Assembly (NCBI RefSeq): GCF_026988655.1 | Contig: NZ_JALSKT010000083.1 | Location: forward strand, 1 to 64,000 | Direction of reading: 5' to 3' | From: Sulfurimonas sp. | GTDB lineage: Bacteria; Campylobacterota; Campylobacteria; Campylobacterales; Sulfurimonadaceae | DNA length: 64,000 nucleotides | Shown here: positions 20,885 through 31,339 of the stretch, in pieces | Position numbering within the stretch: position 1 is the stretch's first letter | How the letters are laid out: each line of letters begins with the position of its first letter | Position numbers and translations under genes: made by a program | The notes under the pieces: model-generated | What the model was told of the DNA's origin: nothing | What the model saw: the letters and a program-made list of their open reading frames with translations, nothing else | The model's database searches: none

Positions 20885-21368
20885 CGTCTTTATCATAAAT
20901 AACTAGAGTTCCTGCTAGTAAATCATGAAGCCCACGTTTGTCTTTTCTCAAAGCAACCATTAAAAAACCTATAAAAAAGAGTGCCATTGAAACGATATAT
21001 CCTAGTGAACGGGTAATGGCTTGTGTATTATCTAAATCTTGCAGAGTTTTTGCATCAACAATTTTAATATGAACAAACTTCTTTCCAGGTGTAGCGCCAC
21101 GCCATTTTTTCCAAAATAATATAGTTATAATTAAAACAGAAAATTCAAAACCAAGTTCCCAAGCAAAAGATGTTTGTGGTTGATGATTGAGTGCGTGAGG
21201 ATTACCACTCATTGCCATTTGTATATTTTGTTGATATTGAGAGAAGTCAAACCAGTTCCCATCACTTAAAAAGTATATAAGGATGGCAACTGGAAGAGCG
21301 ACAAAGAGAGTATCTAAAAATGAAGCAACAAATCGAATCCAAAATCCAGCATATCTTACTTCATTCAT
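20868..21368 (-). CDS. RDD family membrane protein
   Basis: Integral membrane protein of unknown function; RDD proteins have been linked to ion exchange in some bacteria. The signature is AGFWIRFVASFLDTLFVALP (residues 6-25) with the R...D pair; further spans lie at about 60-78 and 122-140. The C-terminal half contains GATPGKKFVHIKIVD, typical of the family. 166 residues. Located directly downstream of guaB (7-bp gap) and converging on ttcA. Confidence 0.85.
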   Translation of the reverse strand: MNEVRYAGFWIRFVASFLDTLFVALPVAILIYFLSDGNWFDFSQYQQNIQMAMSGNPHALNHQPQTSFAWELGFEFSVLIITILFWKKWRGATPGKKFVHIKIVDAKTLQDLDNTQAITRSLGYIVSMALFFIGFLMVALRKDKRGLHDLLAGTLVIYDKDANLQA

Positions 21369-21375
21369 AGACTAG

Positions 21376-22845
<1,470 letters not shown>

Positions 22846-22862
22846 TTATACCTTTGTTGTTG

Positions 22863-23294
22863 TTAAAAAGAGGTAAAATCAAGAAACATAAATTGGGAAA
22901 GTAAGATAATAATTATAACAAGTATGAAAGGGAAGAGGTGGCTTTTAAATACCCAAGGTTGAATACCAAAAAAGACTTGGTTAACACCACGAAATCCTAG
23001 CCATAAACCTAAAAATCCTTTGATTGAAAGCGCTATTTGAAAAGTGCTTAAACCATCTTCTGTAATCTCTCCAAAAACTTGTGTAAATAGATACATCCCT
23101 GAAAGAACGGCAACTATTAATGCTTTAGGAACAACCTTTCTTACATGCATCATAATAGCTTCGCGAGCTTTTTTATGCTCTTCTTCATTGAGAGACTGCT
23201 TCATTTTTGCTATAAAGAGATTATCTGTGATTAGAAAACCTCCATATATAAATACGGCAAAAATATGAATGGTATGGATGATAGTATAAAGAAT
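22863..23294 (-). CDS. Unknown four-helix membrane protein, probable ATT start
   Basis: The open frame runs from the upstream gene's stop to 22863 and encodes up to 143 residues. The first ATG (23204) would start at KQSLNEEEH and discard a well-formed hydrophobic helix, TIIHTIHIFAVFIYGGFLIT, that looks like the true N-terminus. No ATG, GTG or TTG lies in that part. An ATT at 23294 overlaps the upstream stop as TAATT, exactly like the TAATG junctions elsewhere in the window, with AAGGA 6 bp ahead. The conserved-looking histidines in helix 1 recall CopD/DUF2269-type membrane proteins; function unknown. If ATT is not used, the gene is 22863-23204. Confidence 0.6.
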   Translation of the reverse strand: MLYTIIHTIHIFAVFIYGGFLITDNLFIAKMKQSLNEEEHKKAREAIMMHVRKVVPKALIVAVLSGMYLFTQVFGEITEDGLSTFQIALSIKGFLGLWLGFRGVNQVFFGIQPWVFKSHLFPFILVIIIILLSQFMFLDFTSF

Positions 23295-23704
23295 TATTTA
23301 TCCTTTTTTGGTGCTTTTCTAAAAAGGTGATAGTTTTCAAGCTCAAGCATCTCTTCAACATAACTGACTATACATTTGGCGCAATCTGTCCAAACACCAG
23401 AGGGAAGTCTTACTTCTAACTTTTTCTTTTCACGAAGTTTAATGATTTTTTTAGGTGATAAGACTTTTGTAACAGGTGAAAAATCTACATCAGTTAAATC
23501 TATGTCGTTTTTATAAAATATAGTTTGCTTCTTGAAATTTCCCCAACCAGGAATACCATCTTCAGTATACGGTACTTCATGACCATTTTTAAATTTTACC
23601 ATCATTTTATAATGAGAGTCTTCAAAGACTTGGGAAACTTTCCCCGCACCAAATACTAAACCGTAGAGTTTATCTTTTACTTTTACATCATCAAAATATG
23701 CCAT
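23294..23704 (-). CDS. Conserved hypothetical protein
   Basis: Cytosolic 136-residue protein that I do not recognise. The first 70 residues look beta-rich (KVKDKLYGLVFGAGKVSQVF, HYKMMVKFKNGHEVPYTEDG), resembling small SH3-like or CarD-like barrels. The C-terminal half is basic then helical and contains a Cys-x2-Cys pair (WTDCAKCIVSYVEE). A good AAGGAGAAG ribosome-binding site precedes the ATG. It probably forms an operon with the downstream membrane protein through the TAATT junction. Confidence 0.75.
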   Translation of the reverse strand: MAYFDDVKVKDKLYGLVFGAGKVSQVFEDSHYKMMVKFKNGHEVPYTEDGIPGWGNFKKQTIFYKNDIDLTDVDFSPVTKVLSPKKIIKLREKKKLEVRLPSGVWTDCAKCIVSYVEEMLELENYHLFRKAPKKDK

Positions 23705-23733
23705 TTCTTCTCCTTTATTTCTTTGTAAATTGT

Positions 23734-23998
23734 AAGTACCTCTCCATAAATAACTCCAATTTCAGAAGCTTAAAAAGAGGGCTAATACAAGGCGAAATTC
23801 CGCATGAGCTACTAGTAGCTTAAAGGATTTTCAACGAAGTAGTAGCCCTCTTTTTAAACTTCCCTTCGGGCAAAGAGCAAATAACCCTATTGCGTCGTTA
23901 GATTCCTTTGGATTAACCAGTTAGTCCTGCAGAAATCTGCCTAGCACTAGAGCTATTTGCTCTTTGCTGAATCTGGGGTTATTTATGGAGAGGTACTT
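23734..23998. repeat. 265-bp inverted-repeat element (MITE-like) with three-way-junction fold
   Basis: The ends are a 32-bp imperfect inverted repeat: 23734-23765 pairs with 23967-23998, the outer 24 bp with a single T/G wobble. Inside are two independent perfect stems: 23770-23784 with 23843-23857 (15 bp, extended by GAAG 23765-23768/CTTC 23859-23862) and 23870-23883 with 23954-23967 (14 bp). The first arm also holds a 14-bp palindrome, AGCTACTAGTAGCT, at 23807-23820. The stems abut, so the whole unit can fold as a three-way junction or cruciform. It has no reading frame of note and no clear target duplication. It fills the gap between gatA and the unknown gene at 23704. Confidence 0.8.
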
Positions 23999-24031
23999 CA
24001 CTACATTATATCTCATAGTGGTTACAATGAG

Positions 24032-25375
24032 TTAAGCCTTGTACGCTACAGCATTTTCTAAGCTTAATGAGCCATCAAAAAGAGTTTGTTCATCGTAAGC
24101 TTTTGCAATGAATTGTAGTCCTACAGGTATGCCATCACTGTTTTTCATGATTGGCAGTGAAAGGGCAGGGAGTCCTGCAAGGTTAACACTAATAGTATAA
24201 ATATCGCTTAGATACATTTGCATAGGGCTTGAGAGTTCTCCAAATTTTGGTGCTACAGTTGGTGCAACAGGAGATAAAATCAAATCAACATCTTGAAATA
24301 TTTTTGCATATTCATCTTTGATGATATGACGTGTTTTTTGTGCTTTTACATAATAAGCTTCATAGTACCCGCTTGAGAGCACAAAGTTTCCGAGTAAGAT
24401 ACGGCGTTTTACTTCATCACCAAAACCTTCACTTCTTGTTTTGAAGTAGGTCTCTTCAAGGTTTTTGCCTTCTACTTTATTACCGTAGCGAACTCCATCA
24501 TAACGCCCAAGGTTTGTGGTCGCCTCTGCTGTTGCTGTGATGTAGTAAGCTGAGATGTCGTATTTTGCATCCATCATCTCTTTTTCAACGATAGTATGTC
24601 CCTGTGATTTGAGTGCTTGGATAGCTTTTGCATACGCTTCTTTGATAGCATCACTTGCATTTTCAATATACTGAGGCAATACCGCGATAGTAAGCTTGCG
24701 AGCTGCGTTTAGATTTGGGACAACTTTATCATCCATCATTGCGTTTGTAGAATCTTTTTCATCGCTTCCACTTATGATGTCATAGAGTATCGCTGCATCC
24801 TCAACATTTTGTGTCATAGGACCGATCTGATCAAGACTTGAAGCATAAGCACCAAGACCATAGCGACTCACTCTTCCATATGTTGGCTTCATTCCAACTA
24901 TACCACAATATGCAGCAGGTTGACGGATAGAACCACCTGTATCTGAGCCCAAGGCTGCTATGGCTAGACCAGCACCAACAGCAGCAGCAGATCCTCCAGA
25001 ACTTCCACCAGGAACATGCTCTGGGTTTATGGGGTTGAGTGTTTTACCATAGTAACTTGTTTCTGTTGTTGAGCCCATTGCAAATTCATCCATATTTGTA
25101 CGACCAAAAGGAGAGAGTCCTGCGTCTAAAAGTTTGTTTATAACTGTCGCATTGTATGGTGCGATGTAGCCTTGAAGAATTTTAGAGGCTGAGGTAACAG
25201 ACCAGTCTTTTACTTGAATGTTGTCTTTGATAGCAATAGGAATTCCCTCTCCAACATACTTTACGTCAATATATGCGTTAAGTTCTTTATTTTCATCTAT
25301 CTTTGTTTTTAAGTTATTTGTAAATTTGTTGAGTTCATCTTTTGATAATTGTAATGCTTCTTTGAGTGTGATCAC
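24032..25375 (-). CDS. gatA: Asp/Glu-tRNA amidotransferase subunit A
   Basis: Glutaminase subunit of GatCAB, which converts misacylated Glu-tRNA(Gln) and Asp-tRNA(Asn). The amidase signature is complete: catalytic Lys in IAIKDNIQV, the cis-Ser/Ser segment [17 protein letters not shown] and [16 protein letters not shown]. Length 447 is normal. A TATAAT (minus strand, 25413-25408) and AGGAA ribosome-binding site precede the ATG at 25375. gatB and gatC are not in the window. Confidence 0.96.
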   Translation of the reverse strand: MITLKEALQLSKDELNKFTNNLKTKIDENKELNAYIDVKYVGEGIPIAIKDNIQVKDWSVTSASKILQGYIAPYNATVINKLLDAGLSPFGRTNMDEFAMGSTTETSYYGKTLNPINPEHVPGGSSGGSAAAVGAGLAIAALGSDTGGSIRQPAAYCGIVGMKPTYGRVSRYGLGAYASSLDQIGPMTQNVEDAAILYDIISGSDEKDSTNAMMDDKVVPNLNAARKLTIAVLPQYIENASDAIKEAYAKAIQALKSQGHTIVEKEMMDAKYDISAYYITATAEATTNLGRYDGVRYGNKVEGKNLEETYFKTRSEGFGDEVKRRILLGNFVLSSGYYEAYYVKAQKTRHIIKDEYAKIFQDVDLILSPVAPTVAPKFGELSSPMQMYLSDIYTISVNLAGLPALSLPIMKNSDGIPVGLQFIAKAYDEQTLFDGSLSLENAVAYKA

Positions 25376-25404
25376 TGCTTTTCCTATGTAGATAAATTAG
25401 TAAG

Positions 25405-25416
25405 AGTATTATAACA
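25405..25416 (-). promoter_or_regulatory. -10 element of gatA promoter
   Basis: TATAAT on the minus strand (25413-25408), 32 bp before the gatA ATG and preceded by a T-rich stretch. It separates gatA from the truncated TolC-family gene upstream. Confidence 0.5.
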
Positions 25417-25512
25417 AAATGTGTTTATCTTTTTCTTTTATCGCATTTATGCAAAGCAATTGAAATGCAAGAGTTGATTTTTCCCTCTTCTTAAAAGAGT
25501 TTTCCAATTTTT

Positions 25513-26376
25513 TTAAATCCATACCAATTGTACAAAAACACCAACTGTTGGATAGTAAGAACTTTTTGCAAGTTTTATTTGACTCTCTTGTTCTTTTAAC
25601 ATTGTCCGTAAAGCTTTTATGTCTGGACGATTTTCCAGTGCTTTTTGTGTGAGTGAATTAAGCGAAAATGTCTGATATTTTGGTAGTGGGGCAAGATCTG
25701 TTATCTTTTGTTGTGTCATAAGGGAGAGTTGACTAAGAGCAATGTCATAACTATTTTTTGTCTGAATAAGTTTTGCTTTGATTGCATTTTGACCTGCATC
25801 TATTCGATAGAGTTCAGCTTGAGATATCATGCCCAAATCAAAAAAAGCTTTTGCCTTTTTATAGCTTTGTTGTGTGGCTTGATAAGCTTCTTCTTGTGAA
25901 GTGATAAGATGTTGTAAAGCTAAGGCAGTTGTATAGGCTTGTACTACATTCATGTAAAGATTGCGTTTGGCATTTTCTACATCAAGGAGTGCGCGATATT
26001 TACGTAAGTTTGCTTTGTCGATACTCGCACTTATAGCAAAACCGCTAAAAAGAGGGTAGGTCAGCTTTAGTGTTCCGATATAGAGGTTTTGTGCTTGCAT
26101 CTGTACTGGAGGTGTTGAAGGTGGAAAGCCTGGAAATGAACCTTGCAGATACATAACCGGCTCTTCATAAAGATAGGTAGCCCCATAAGAGAGATCAAGA
26201 CTTGGGTATTGTGCTGACTTTGCAACTTCGCTAAGTTGTTCATAAACTTTTGCTTTTTTAGTGGCAGCTTGAATTGATGGATTTTGTTCACTCAGTTCAA
26301 TGGTTTGACTCAAGGTACCCGCGTAAGTGATAAGAGCACAACAAGAACTTAAAAATAGAGTTTGTAAAAGTCGCAT
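25513..26376 (-). pseudogene. TolC-family outer-membrane efflux protein, C-terminally truncated
   Basis: Signal peptide (about residues 1-19), then TolC/OEP-type helical segments: LSQTIELSEQNPSIQAA, YPLFSGFAISASIDKANLRKY, and the second repeat LNSLTQKALENRPDIKALRTMLKEQESQIKLAKSSYYP. It stops at 287 residues, just where the second beta-hairpin should begin; family members exceed 400. The other two frames downstream show no obvious TolC continuation, so a deletion is more likely than a single frameshift. No membrane-fusion or pump gene adjoins. Probably a decaying gene, though a short functional form cannot be excluded. Confidence 0.75.
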
Positions 26377-26500
26377 AATGTCTATATTCTTTGTAATGAA
26401 GATATTATAACAGTTATTTTTATTTTTTGCTTATTTATATGTGTTAGAAGTTTAGTGAGAAGATAAAAAGAAAAAGGTACTTGTAAGAATGTTTAGTCTC

Positions 26501-26611
26501 TTAGGGCTTAAACTTCTTAACAAGTAAAACCCCGATGCCTATGACGACAAAGATAAGAGCTACAGTAGCTCCTACAAATGTCAGGCTTACGGGTTCACTG
26601 AAGTTAGGCAT
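26501..26611 (-). CDS. 36-residue single-span membrane protein coupled to ileS
   Basis: A short reading frame starts at ATG 26611, overlapping the ileS stop by 8 bp, with GAGG six bases upstream. It encodes [10 protein letters not shown], one hydrophobic helix ([20 protein letters not shown], residues 10-29) and a basic end, VKKFKP. The overlap, the ribosome-binding site and the ideal membrane-helix-plus-positive-tail layout argue that it is real. Function unknown. C. jejuni also has, as I recall, a small gene between ileS and gatA (Cj1060c), which would be the first thing to compare. Confidence 0.7.
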   Translation of the reverse strand: MPNFSEPVSLTFVGATVALIFVVIGIGVLLVKKFKP

Positions 26612-29372
26612 TTATGACCTCATTACAACGGCTACATAAAGCGTCTTCTTTTTGGGCTTGGTATTTCCAACATCTTGGACATTTGTGTGCTGTTGCTTTT
26701 GCAATGCTAAATGTGTCATCATTGACTTTGAAACTCTCTAAGATGTCTTCTTCTGGTTTATCTTCTAAGATTCCAGAGACAACAAACCAATCTTCAGCAT
26801 CTGCATTATTCATATCTAAAACAGTTTTTGATTCTGTGTAGATGACAAGTTCAAGTGTACTTTTGATGATTTTTTCTTTTTTAAGCTTATCTACTGCTGC
26901 ACCAAAACCTTCTCTTGCTTTTACCATATACTCTGCATCAAAAGGCATTGCACCGGCTTCGATTTTTGCATAAGTCATATCAAAAACATCTTCAGCATCA
27001 CCTTTAATAATTGCAGGTGCATTTTCTACTATTTCATCTGCTGTATAGGTGAGGATAGGTGCCATCAAAAGAAGTAGTGCTTTGGTTATGATTGCCATTG
27101 CGCTTTGGCTTGCTCTTCTTCTTTGACCCTCTTTCTCGTTACAGTAAAGGTTGTCTTTTGTCATATCGATATACATACCACTCAACTCATTCACGATGAA
27201 GTTATTAAGTGTACTCATACCGTTCACAAAGTTATATTCACTAAACTGCTTATGCACTTCATTGAATGTATCTTGAGCAACATTGAGTATCCATTTGTCA
27301 AGATTACCCATATCTTCATAAGAAGTTAAGCTCTCTAGGTCATTGATATTGGCAAGCATAATTCTAAAAGTGTTTCTTAATTTTCTATAGCTTTCTGAAG
27401 TCTGTTTTAAAATACCTTGAGAAATTTTCAAATCACCTTGGTAATCAGAAGAAGCAACCCATAAACGCAGTATCTCACTTCCGTACTCTTTTAAAACTTT
27501 TTCCGGTGCGATAACATTGCCTTTAGATTTAGACATTTTTTCGCCTTTTTCATCTACTGTAAAACCATGGGTTAAGACACCTTTGTATGGTGCTTGATGC
27601 TCAACCGCAGAAGATAAAAAGAGTGAAGACTGGAACCAACCACGATGTTGGTCAGAGCCTTCTACATATAAATCAGCAGGGTATTGACCTGCATCATAGT
27701 TACGAGATTTTAAAACACTGTTCCAAGTAGAACCAGAGTCAAACCATACATCTAAAATATCTGTAACTTTTTCAAGTTCTTCTGGTTTATAAGCACTTCC
27801 TGGATAAAGAAGTTGTGCAATATCCATAGAATACCAAGCATCACTTCCTTGCATTTCAAAAATCATCGCAGTAAAATTGAGAACTTTTTCATCTAAAAGT
27901 ACTTCGCCTGTTTCTTTTATTCTAAAAAAGGCGATAGGCACACCCCAGTCACGTTGACGAGAGATACACCAGTCAGGACGATTTGCTACCATAGAAGTAA
28001 GACGATTACGCCCACTCTCAGGGACAAAAAGAGTTTTTTCTATTGCATCAAGTGCAATGTTTCTCAGTGTTTTATCTTGTCCTACAGGTTTTTCATCTAC
28101 AGAGATAAACCACTGTTTTGTAGCACGATAGATAAGTGGTGTATGACTTCTCCAACAATGAGGATACGAGTGCATAAATTTACTTACTTGTAAAACACTC
28201 TCACCCATCATCTCTACGATATCTTCATTTGATTTGAAGATATGACGACCTACGAAGTCCTCTGCGTTTGGAATTAAAGCATCACGAACAACAGTCGCAT
28301 CATAACACCCAGTCTCATCAACAGGCATCACAACTTCTAAGTCATATTTTAAACCAACACGGTAGTCATCTTCACCATGCCCTGGTGCTGTATGCACACA
28401 ACCTGTACCATTTTCTATAAGAACATGATCTCCTAAAACGATACGCGAAGCTCTACCATTAAGTGGATTTACCGCGTTTAGATTTTCAAACGCAGTAGCT
28501 TGAAATGTTTTTGCAATAGTGCCACTTAGCACACCGCTCTCTACTAAAGAGTTCAGCAGTTCTTTAGCTACGATATACCCATCAGTAGTAAGCACATATT
28601 CTTCCTCAGGATTGAGTGAAATACCAGTATTTGCTGGAATAGTCCATGGTGTTGTTGTCCAGATAACTGGAGCAGCTTTTTCATCTTTGTTTATGCCCAG
28701 TTTCTCTTTTGCTTCATCGCTCAGCTCAAACGCAACAAAGATAGAGTAATCTTCTTTGTCTTCATACTCAACTTCTGCTTCTGCAAGAGCCGTTCTCTCT
28801 GCCCATGACCAAAACACTGGTTTGCTACGCTCTATCAAAAGACCTTTTTTTGCAACACTACAAAGTGTTCTATAGATATTTGCTTCAAATCTATAGTCCA
28901 TAGTTACATAAGGCTTTTCCCAGTCTGCGATGATACCAAGCTCTTTAAATTCACCTTTTTGAATATCTACAAATTTACGTGCATGTTCACGACAAAGCTT
29001 TCGTATCTCGTGCGTTTGGAGAAGTTCTTTTTTCTTTTTTCCACCAAGTTTTTTTTCAACTTGTTGTTCAATCGGAAGACCATGACAATCCCAACCTGGA
29101 GTAAAACGAACAGATTTGCCATTGAAATAATTGTTTTTGATGATAATATCTTTGAGCACTTTGTTCAGCGCATGCCCGATGTGAATATGACCATTTGCAT
29201 AAGGAGGACCGTCATGAAGAGTGAAGCTGTCTGCATCTTTGCGTTTGGCTTTCATTTTTTCATAAACTTTTTTTTCATCCCAAGCAGCATAACGCTTTGG
29301 TTCATTGTTTATTAAATTGCCTCTCATGGCGAACGTGGTTGTTGGTAAAAGTAGTGTGTCTTTGTAGTCCAT
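26604..29372 (-). CDS. ileS: Isoleucyl-tRNA synthetase
   Basis: Class I synthetase charging tRNA-Ile, with an editing domain for valine. HIGH-type motif [11 protein letters not shown] near residue 65, KMSKSKGN near 600, and a C-terminal zinc finger with [19 protein letters not shown]. Length 922 is standard. Divergent from cinA across a 114-bp gap; the 36-residue membrane protein overlaps its 3' end. Confidence 0.97.
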   Translation of the reverse strand: MDYKDTLLLPTTTFAMRGNLINNEPKRYAAWDEKKVYEKMKAKRKDADSFTLHDGPPYANGHIHIGHALNKVLKDIIIKNNYFNGKSVRFTPGWDCHGLPIEQQVEKKLGGKKKKELLQTHEIRKLCREHARKFVDIQKGEFKELGIIADWEKPYVTMDYRFEANIYRTLCSVAKKGLLIERSKPVFWSWAERTALAEAEVEYEDKEDYSIFVAFELSDEAKEKLGINKDEKAAPVIWTTTPWTIPANTGISLNPEEEYVLTTDGYIVAKELLNSLVESGVLSGTIAKTFQATAFENLNAVNPLNGRASRIVLGDHVLIENGTGCVHTAPGHGEDDYRVGLKYDLEVVMPVDETGCYDATVVRDALIPNAEDFVGRHIFKSNEDIVEMMGESVLQVSKFMHSYPHCWRSHTPLIYRATKQWFISVDEKPVGQDKTLRNIALDAIEKTLFVPESGRNRLTSMVANRPDWCISRQRDWGVPIAFFRIKETGEVLLDEKVLNFTAMIFEMQGSDAWYSMDIAQLLYPGSAYKPEELEKVTDILDVWFDSGSTWNSVLKSRNYDAGQYPADLYVEGSDQHRGWFQSSLFLSSAVEHQAPYKGVLTHGFTVDEKGEKMSKSKGNVIAPEKVLKEYGSEILRLWVASSDYQGDLKISQGILKQTSESYRKLRNTFRIMLANINDLESLTSYEDMGNLDKWILNVAQDTFNEVHKQFSEYNFVNGMSTLNNFIVNELSGMYIDMTKDNLYCNEKEGQRRRASQSAMAIITKALLLLMAPILTYTADEIVENAPAIIKGDAEDVFDMTYAKIEAGAMPFDAEYMVKAREGFGAAVDKLKKEKIIKSTLELVIYTESKTVLDMNNADAEDWFVVSGILEDKPEEDILESFKVNDDTFSIAKATAHKCPRCWKYQAQKEDALCSRCNEVINA

Positions 29373-29434
29373 CTATACCCCAAAATATTATTATAAAGTT
29401 TTGCATTGTACCTTTAATGTGTTTAAAAGCTGAT

Positions 29435-29450
29435 AAAAGTGCTATAATAA
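29435..29450 (+). promoter_or_regulatory. -10 element of cinA promoter
   Basis: TATAAT at 29443-29448, 38 bp before the cinA ATG, in the divergent ileS-cinA spacer. No convincing -35 box. Confidence 0.45.
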
Positions 29451-29486
29451 GGCTAATAAAATTCTCTGAAGAAGGCTTACAACAGC

Positions 29487-30575
29487 ATGAAAACACATCT
29501 GATATTTATAGGAAATAAGTTTATATATAATGCACCACTCAAAGAGTACATTTTGCGAAATATAGAAAAAAATAGTGGCTTTATAAATGAGATAACTTAC
29601 CTAAAAGAGAGTGAGAATGCTCTGTTTTTATATATAGAAGAAGAGTTAAACGCAGCTGATAGAGTTATCCTTATAACATCAAAACAAAATTTCTCTACAA
29701 TTGGTAAGGTTATCTGTACGGCTACGGGAGATAATCAAATCCTTCAAGATGCTATGTTGATTCCCCAAAAAGCGACTATTTATGCTGAGCGTTCTTATCT
29801 ACTTGAACATCAAAACACTTCTGTCAATGTATTACAAATAGATGAAGGGCAAAAAATGCCAGAGATTTTGTTCACAAATGAAGAAACAAAAGCTACTGTA
29901 CATGTTTTTGAAGAAGAAAAAGAGGTGCTTATCAGTATCTTGAATCCTATAGCTCAGATGTATGAAGTAAACTTTTTTGTGACACAAGAAGTTGATGGTT
30001 GGTTACGTGTGGATATCGCAAGCAATAGATATGGGGATATTTCTAAGTTTATTCATGCATGTAAAAATTTATTGCCTAAAAAACTTATCACTTCAGCGAA
30101 CATTGTAGAATATATCATAGATAAGCTATCTCATCATGGGAAAAAAGTAAGCTTTTCTGAGAGCTGTACGGGTGGACTACTTGCTTACTATTTTACTAAA
30201 CATAATGGGGCTTCAAAAATTCTTGATGGTTCTCTTGTGACATACTCTAATGCACTTAAGGAAAATTGGCTTGCTGTAAGTCATGAAGTACTTGAAGCCA
30301 ATGGTGCAGTAAGTGCTGAGGTAGTGGCTGAGATGAGTGAGGGCGCTTTAAATGTTAGTGGAGCAGATTATGCACTCTCCATCAGTGGTATAGCAGGTGA
30401 TACAGGTGGAACAAAAGAAAAGCCGGTAGGGACAGTTTATATCGGTGCAAGAAGTCAAACAAAACATAAAGAGCGACATCTTCAGTTTCAAGGTGATAGA
30501 AACTATGTTCAACATCAAAGTGCTTTATATGCGATAAAAATGTTGCTTATGATTGATAAAGAGACTTTTTTCTAA
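29487..30575 (+). CDS. cinA: CinA-family protein (nicotinamide-nucleotide amidohydrolase)
   Basis: The C-terminal domain (about residues 205-355) is the NMN deamidase module with the catalytic serine in VSFSESCTGGLLAYYF and the GIAGDTGGTKEKPVGTVY loop; it recycles NMN to nicotinic acid mononucleotide. The N-terminal half corresponds to the molybdopterin-binding-like (COG1058) domain but is strongly diverged: I cannot find its usual nucleotide-pocket motifs. Length 362 is close to the family range. It stands alone before the tRNA array. Confidence 0.85.
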   Translation: MKTHLIFIGNKFIYNAPLKEYILRNIEKNSGFINEITYLKESENALFLYIEEELNAADRVILITSKQNFSTIGKVICTATGDNQILQDAMLIPQKATIYAERSYLLEHQNTSVNVLQIDEGQKMPEILFTNEETKATVHVFEEEKEVLISILNPIAQMYEVNFFVTQEVDGWLRVDIASNRYGDISKFIHACKNLLPKKLITSANIVEYIIDKLSHHGKKVSFSESCTGGLLAYYFTKHNGASKILDGSLVTYSNALKENWLAVSHEVLEANGAVSAEVVAEMSEGALNVSGADYALSISGIAGDTGGTKEKPVGTVYIGARSQTKHKERHLQFQGDRNYVQHQSALYAIKMLLMIDKETFF

Positions 30576-30592
30576 ATTTATCGCTAAATGTC

Positions 30593-30621
30593 TTGACAAT
30601 TAAGAATCATTTGCCTATAAT
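30593..30621 (+). promoter_or_regulatory. Consensus sigma-70 promoter of the tRNA array
   Basis: TTGACA (30593-30598) and TATAAT (30616-30621) separated by exactly 17 bp, both perfect matches. This is the only full -35/-10 promoter I found in the window, suiting a strongly expressed stable-RNA operon. Confidence 0.85.
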
Positions 30622-30626
30622 TTCGA

Positions 30627-30644
30627 CCTCTTAACAATAAGAGG
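30627..30644 (+). other. Leader hairpin of the tRNA transcript
   Basis: CCTCTTA (30627-30633) pairs perfectly with TAAGAGG (30638-30644) around an ACAA loop, at the expected 5' end of the transcript and 5 bp before tRNA-Lys. It may guide 5' processing; there is no U-tract, so it is not a terminator. Confidence 0.45.
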
Positions 30645-30649
30645 AAAAC

Positions 30650-30725
30650 GTCTTGTTAGCTCAGCTGGTAGAGCACGTCACTTTTAATGATGTGGCCGAT
30701 GGTTCGAATCCATCACAGGACACCA
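30650..30725 (+). tRNA. tRNA-Lys (TTT)
   Basis: 76 nt with encoded CCA. The anticodon loop CTTTTAA sits on a CGTCA/TGATG stem, giving anticodon TTT; the T arm is GATGG-TTCGAAT-CCATC. First gene of the array. Confidence 0.95.
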
Positions 30726-30742
30726 TTTTTACAGTTTTAAAT

Positions 30743-30818
30743 GGGCGTTTAGCTCAGTTGGTAGAGCGCTACCCTTACAAGGTAGATGTCACTGGTTCGA
30801 GTCCAGTAATGCCCACCA
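30743..30818 (+). tRNA. tRNA-Val (TAC), copy 1
   Basis: 76 nt with encoded CCA, acceptor GGGCGTT/AATGCCC, anticodon loop CTTACAA giving TAC. Identical to the copy at 30918-30993. Confidence 0.95.
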
Positions 30819-30835
30819 TTTAAAACATTATATGC

Positions 30836-30912
30836 GCGGTGGTAGTTCAGTTGGTTAGAATACCTGCCTGTCACGCAGGGGGTCGCGAGTTCGAGTCTCG
30901 TCCACCGCGCCA
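30836..30912 (+). tRNA. tRNA-Asp (GTC), copy 1
   Basis: 77 nt with encoded CCA. Acceptor GCGGTGG/CCACCGC, anticodon loop CTGTCAC giving GTC, discriminator G as expected for tRNA-Asp. Identical to the copy at 31140-31216, including the ATTATATGC just upstream. Confidence 0.95.
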
Positions 30913-30917
30913 TTTTC

Positions 30918-30993
30918 GGGCGTTTAGCTCAGTTGGTAGAGCGCTACCCTTACAAGGTAGATGTCACTGGTTCGAGTCCAGTAATGCCCACCA
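30918..30993 (+). tRNA. tRNA-Val (TAC), copy 2
   Basis: Base-for-base copy of the tRNA-Val at 30743, only 5 bp after tRNA-Asp copy 1, which suggests a recent local duplication within the array. Confidence 0.95.
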
Positions 30994-31029
30994 TTTTTGT
31001 TTACAAACCTTTTGTTTATGAAAGACAGT

Positions 31030-31105
31030 GACCCTTTCGTCTAGTGGCCAAGGACACTATCACTTCATGGTAGTAACAGAGGTTCAAATCCTTTAGGGGT
31101 CGCCA
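31030..31105 (+). tRNA. tRNA-Glu (TTC) with C33
   Basis: 76 nt with encoded CCA; acceptor GACCCTT/AGGGGTC, discriminator G, T arm AGAGG-TTCAAAT-CCTTT. Stem CTATC/GGTAG encloses the loop ACTTCAT, so the anticodon is TTC at 34-36, but position 33 is C instead of the near-invariant U. Bases 32 (A) and 38 (T) could pair. All other parts look normal. Confidence 0.85.
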
Positions 31106-31139
31106 CATATTGGTGTTAGAAATTACTTTTATTATATGC

Positions 31140-31216
31140 GCGGTGGTAGTTCAGTTGGTTAGAATACCTGCCTGTCACGCAGGGGGTCGCGAGTTCGAGT
31201 CTCGTCCACCGCGCCA
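31140..31216 (+). tRNA. tRNA-Asp (GTC), copy 2
   Basis: Identical to tRNA-Asp at 30836 with the same short upstream sequence. Last gene of the array; the accessory two-gene unit begins 123 bp downstream. Confidence 0.95.
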
Positions 31217-31339
31217 CTCTTTTTTAAAATCTTCAAATATTAACATTTACTAATACAAATCTAAAATTGTGTGATAAAATACAAATTTTAATAGTCTAAA
31301 AAACTTAATATTACTTCAAGTATTTAAAAGGGAATTATA

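Noticed and set aside
25409..25522. 37-codon frame after the truncated TolC gene, beginning MDLKKLENSF
   Set aside because: It reads like a plausible helix but has no ribosome-binding site and no family I know, so I do not list it as a gene; it is mentioned as a possible remnant.
30839..31021. 60-codon reading frame across the tRNA array
   Set aside because: It is read through tRNA-Asp and tRNA-Val genes; the apparent protein is only their translated sequence.
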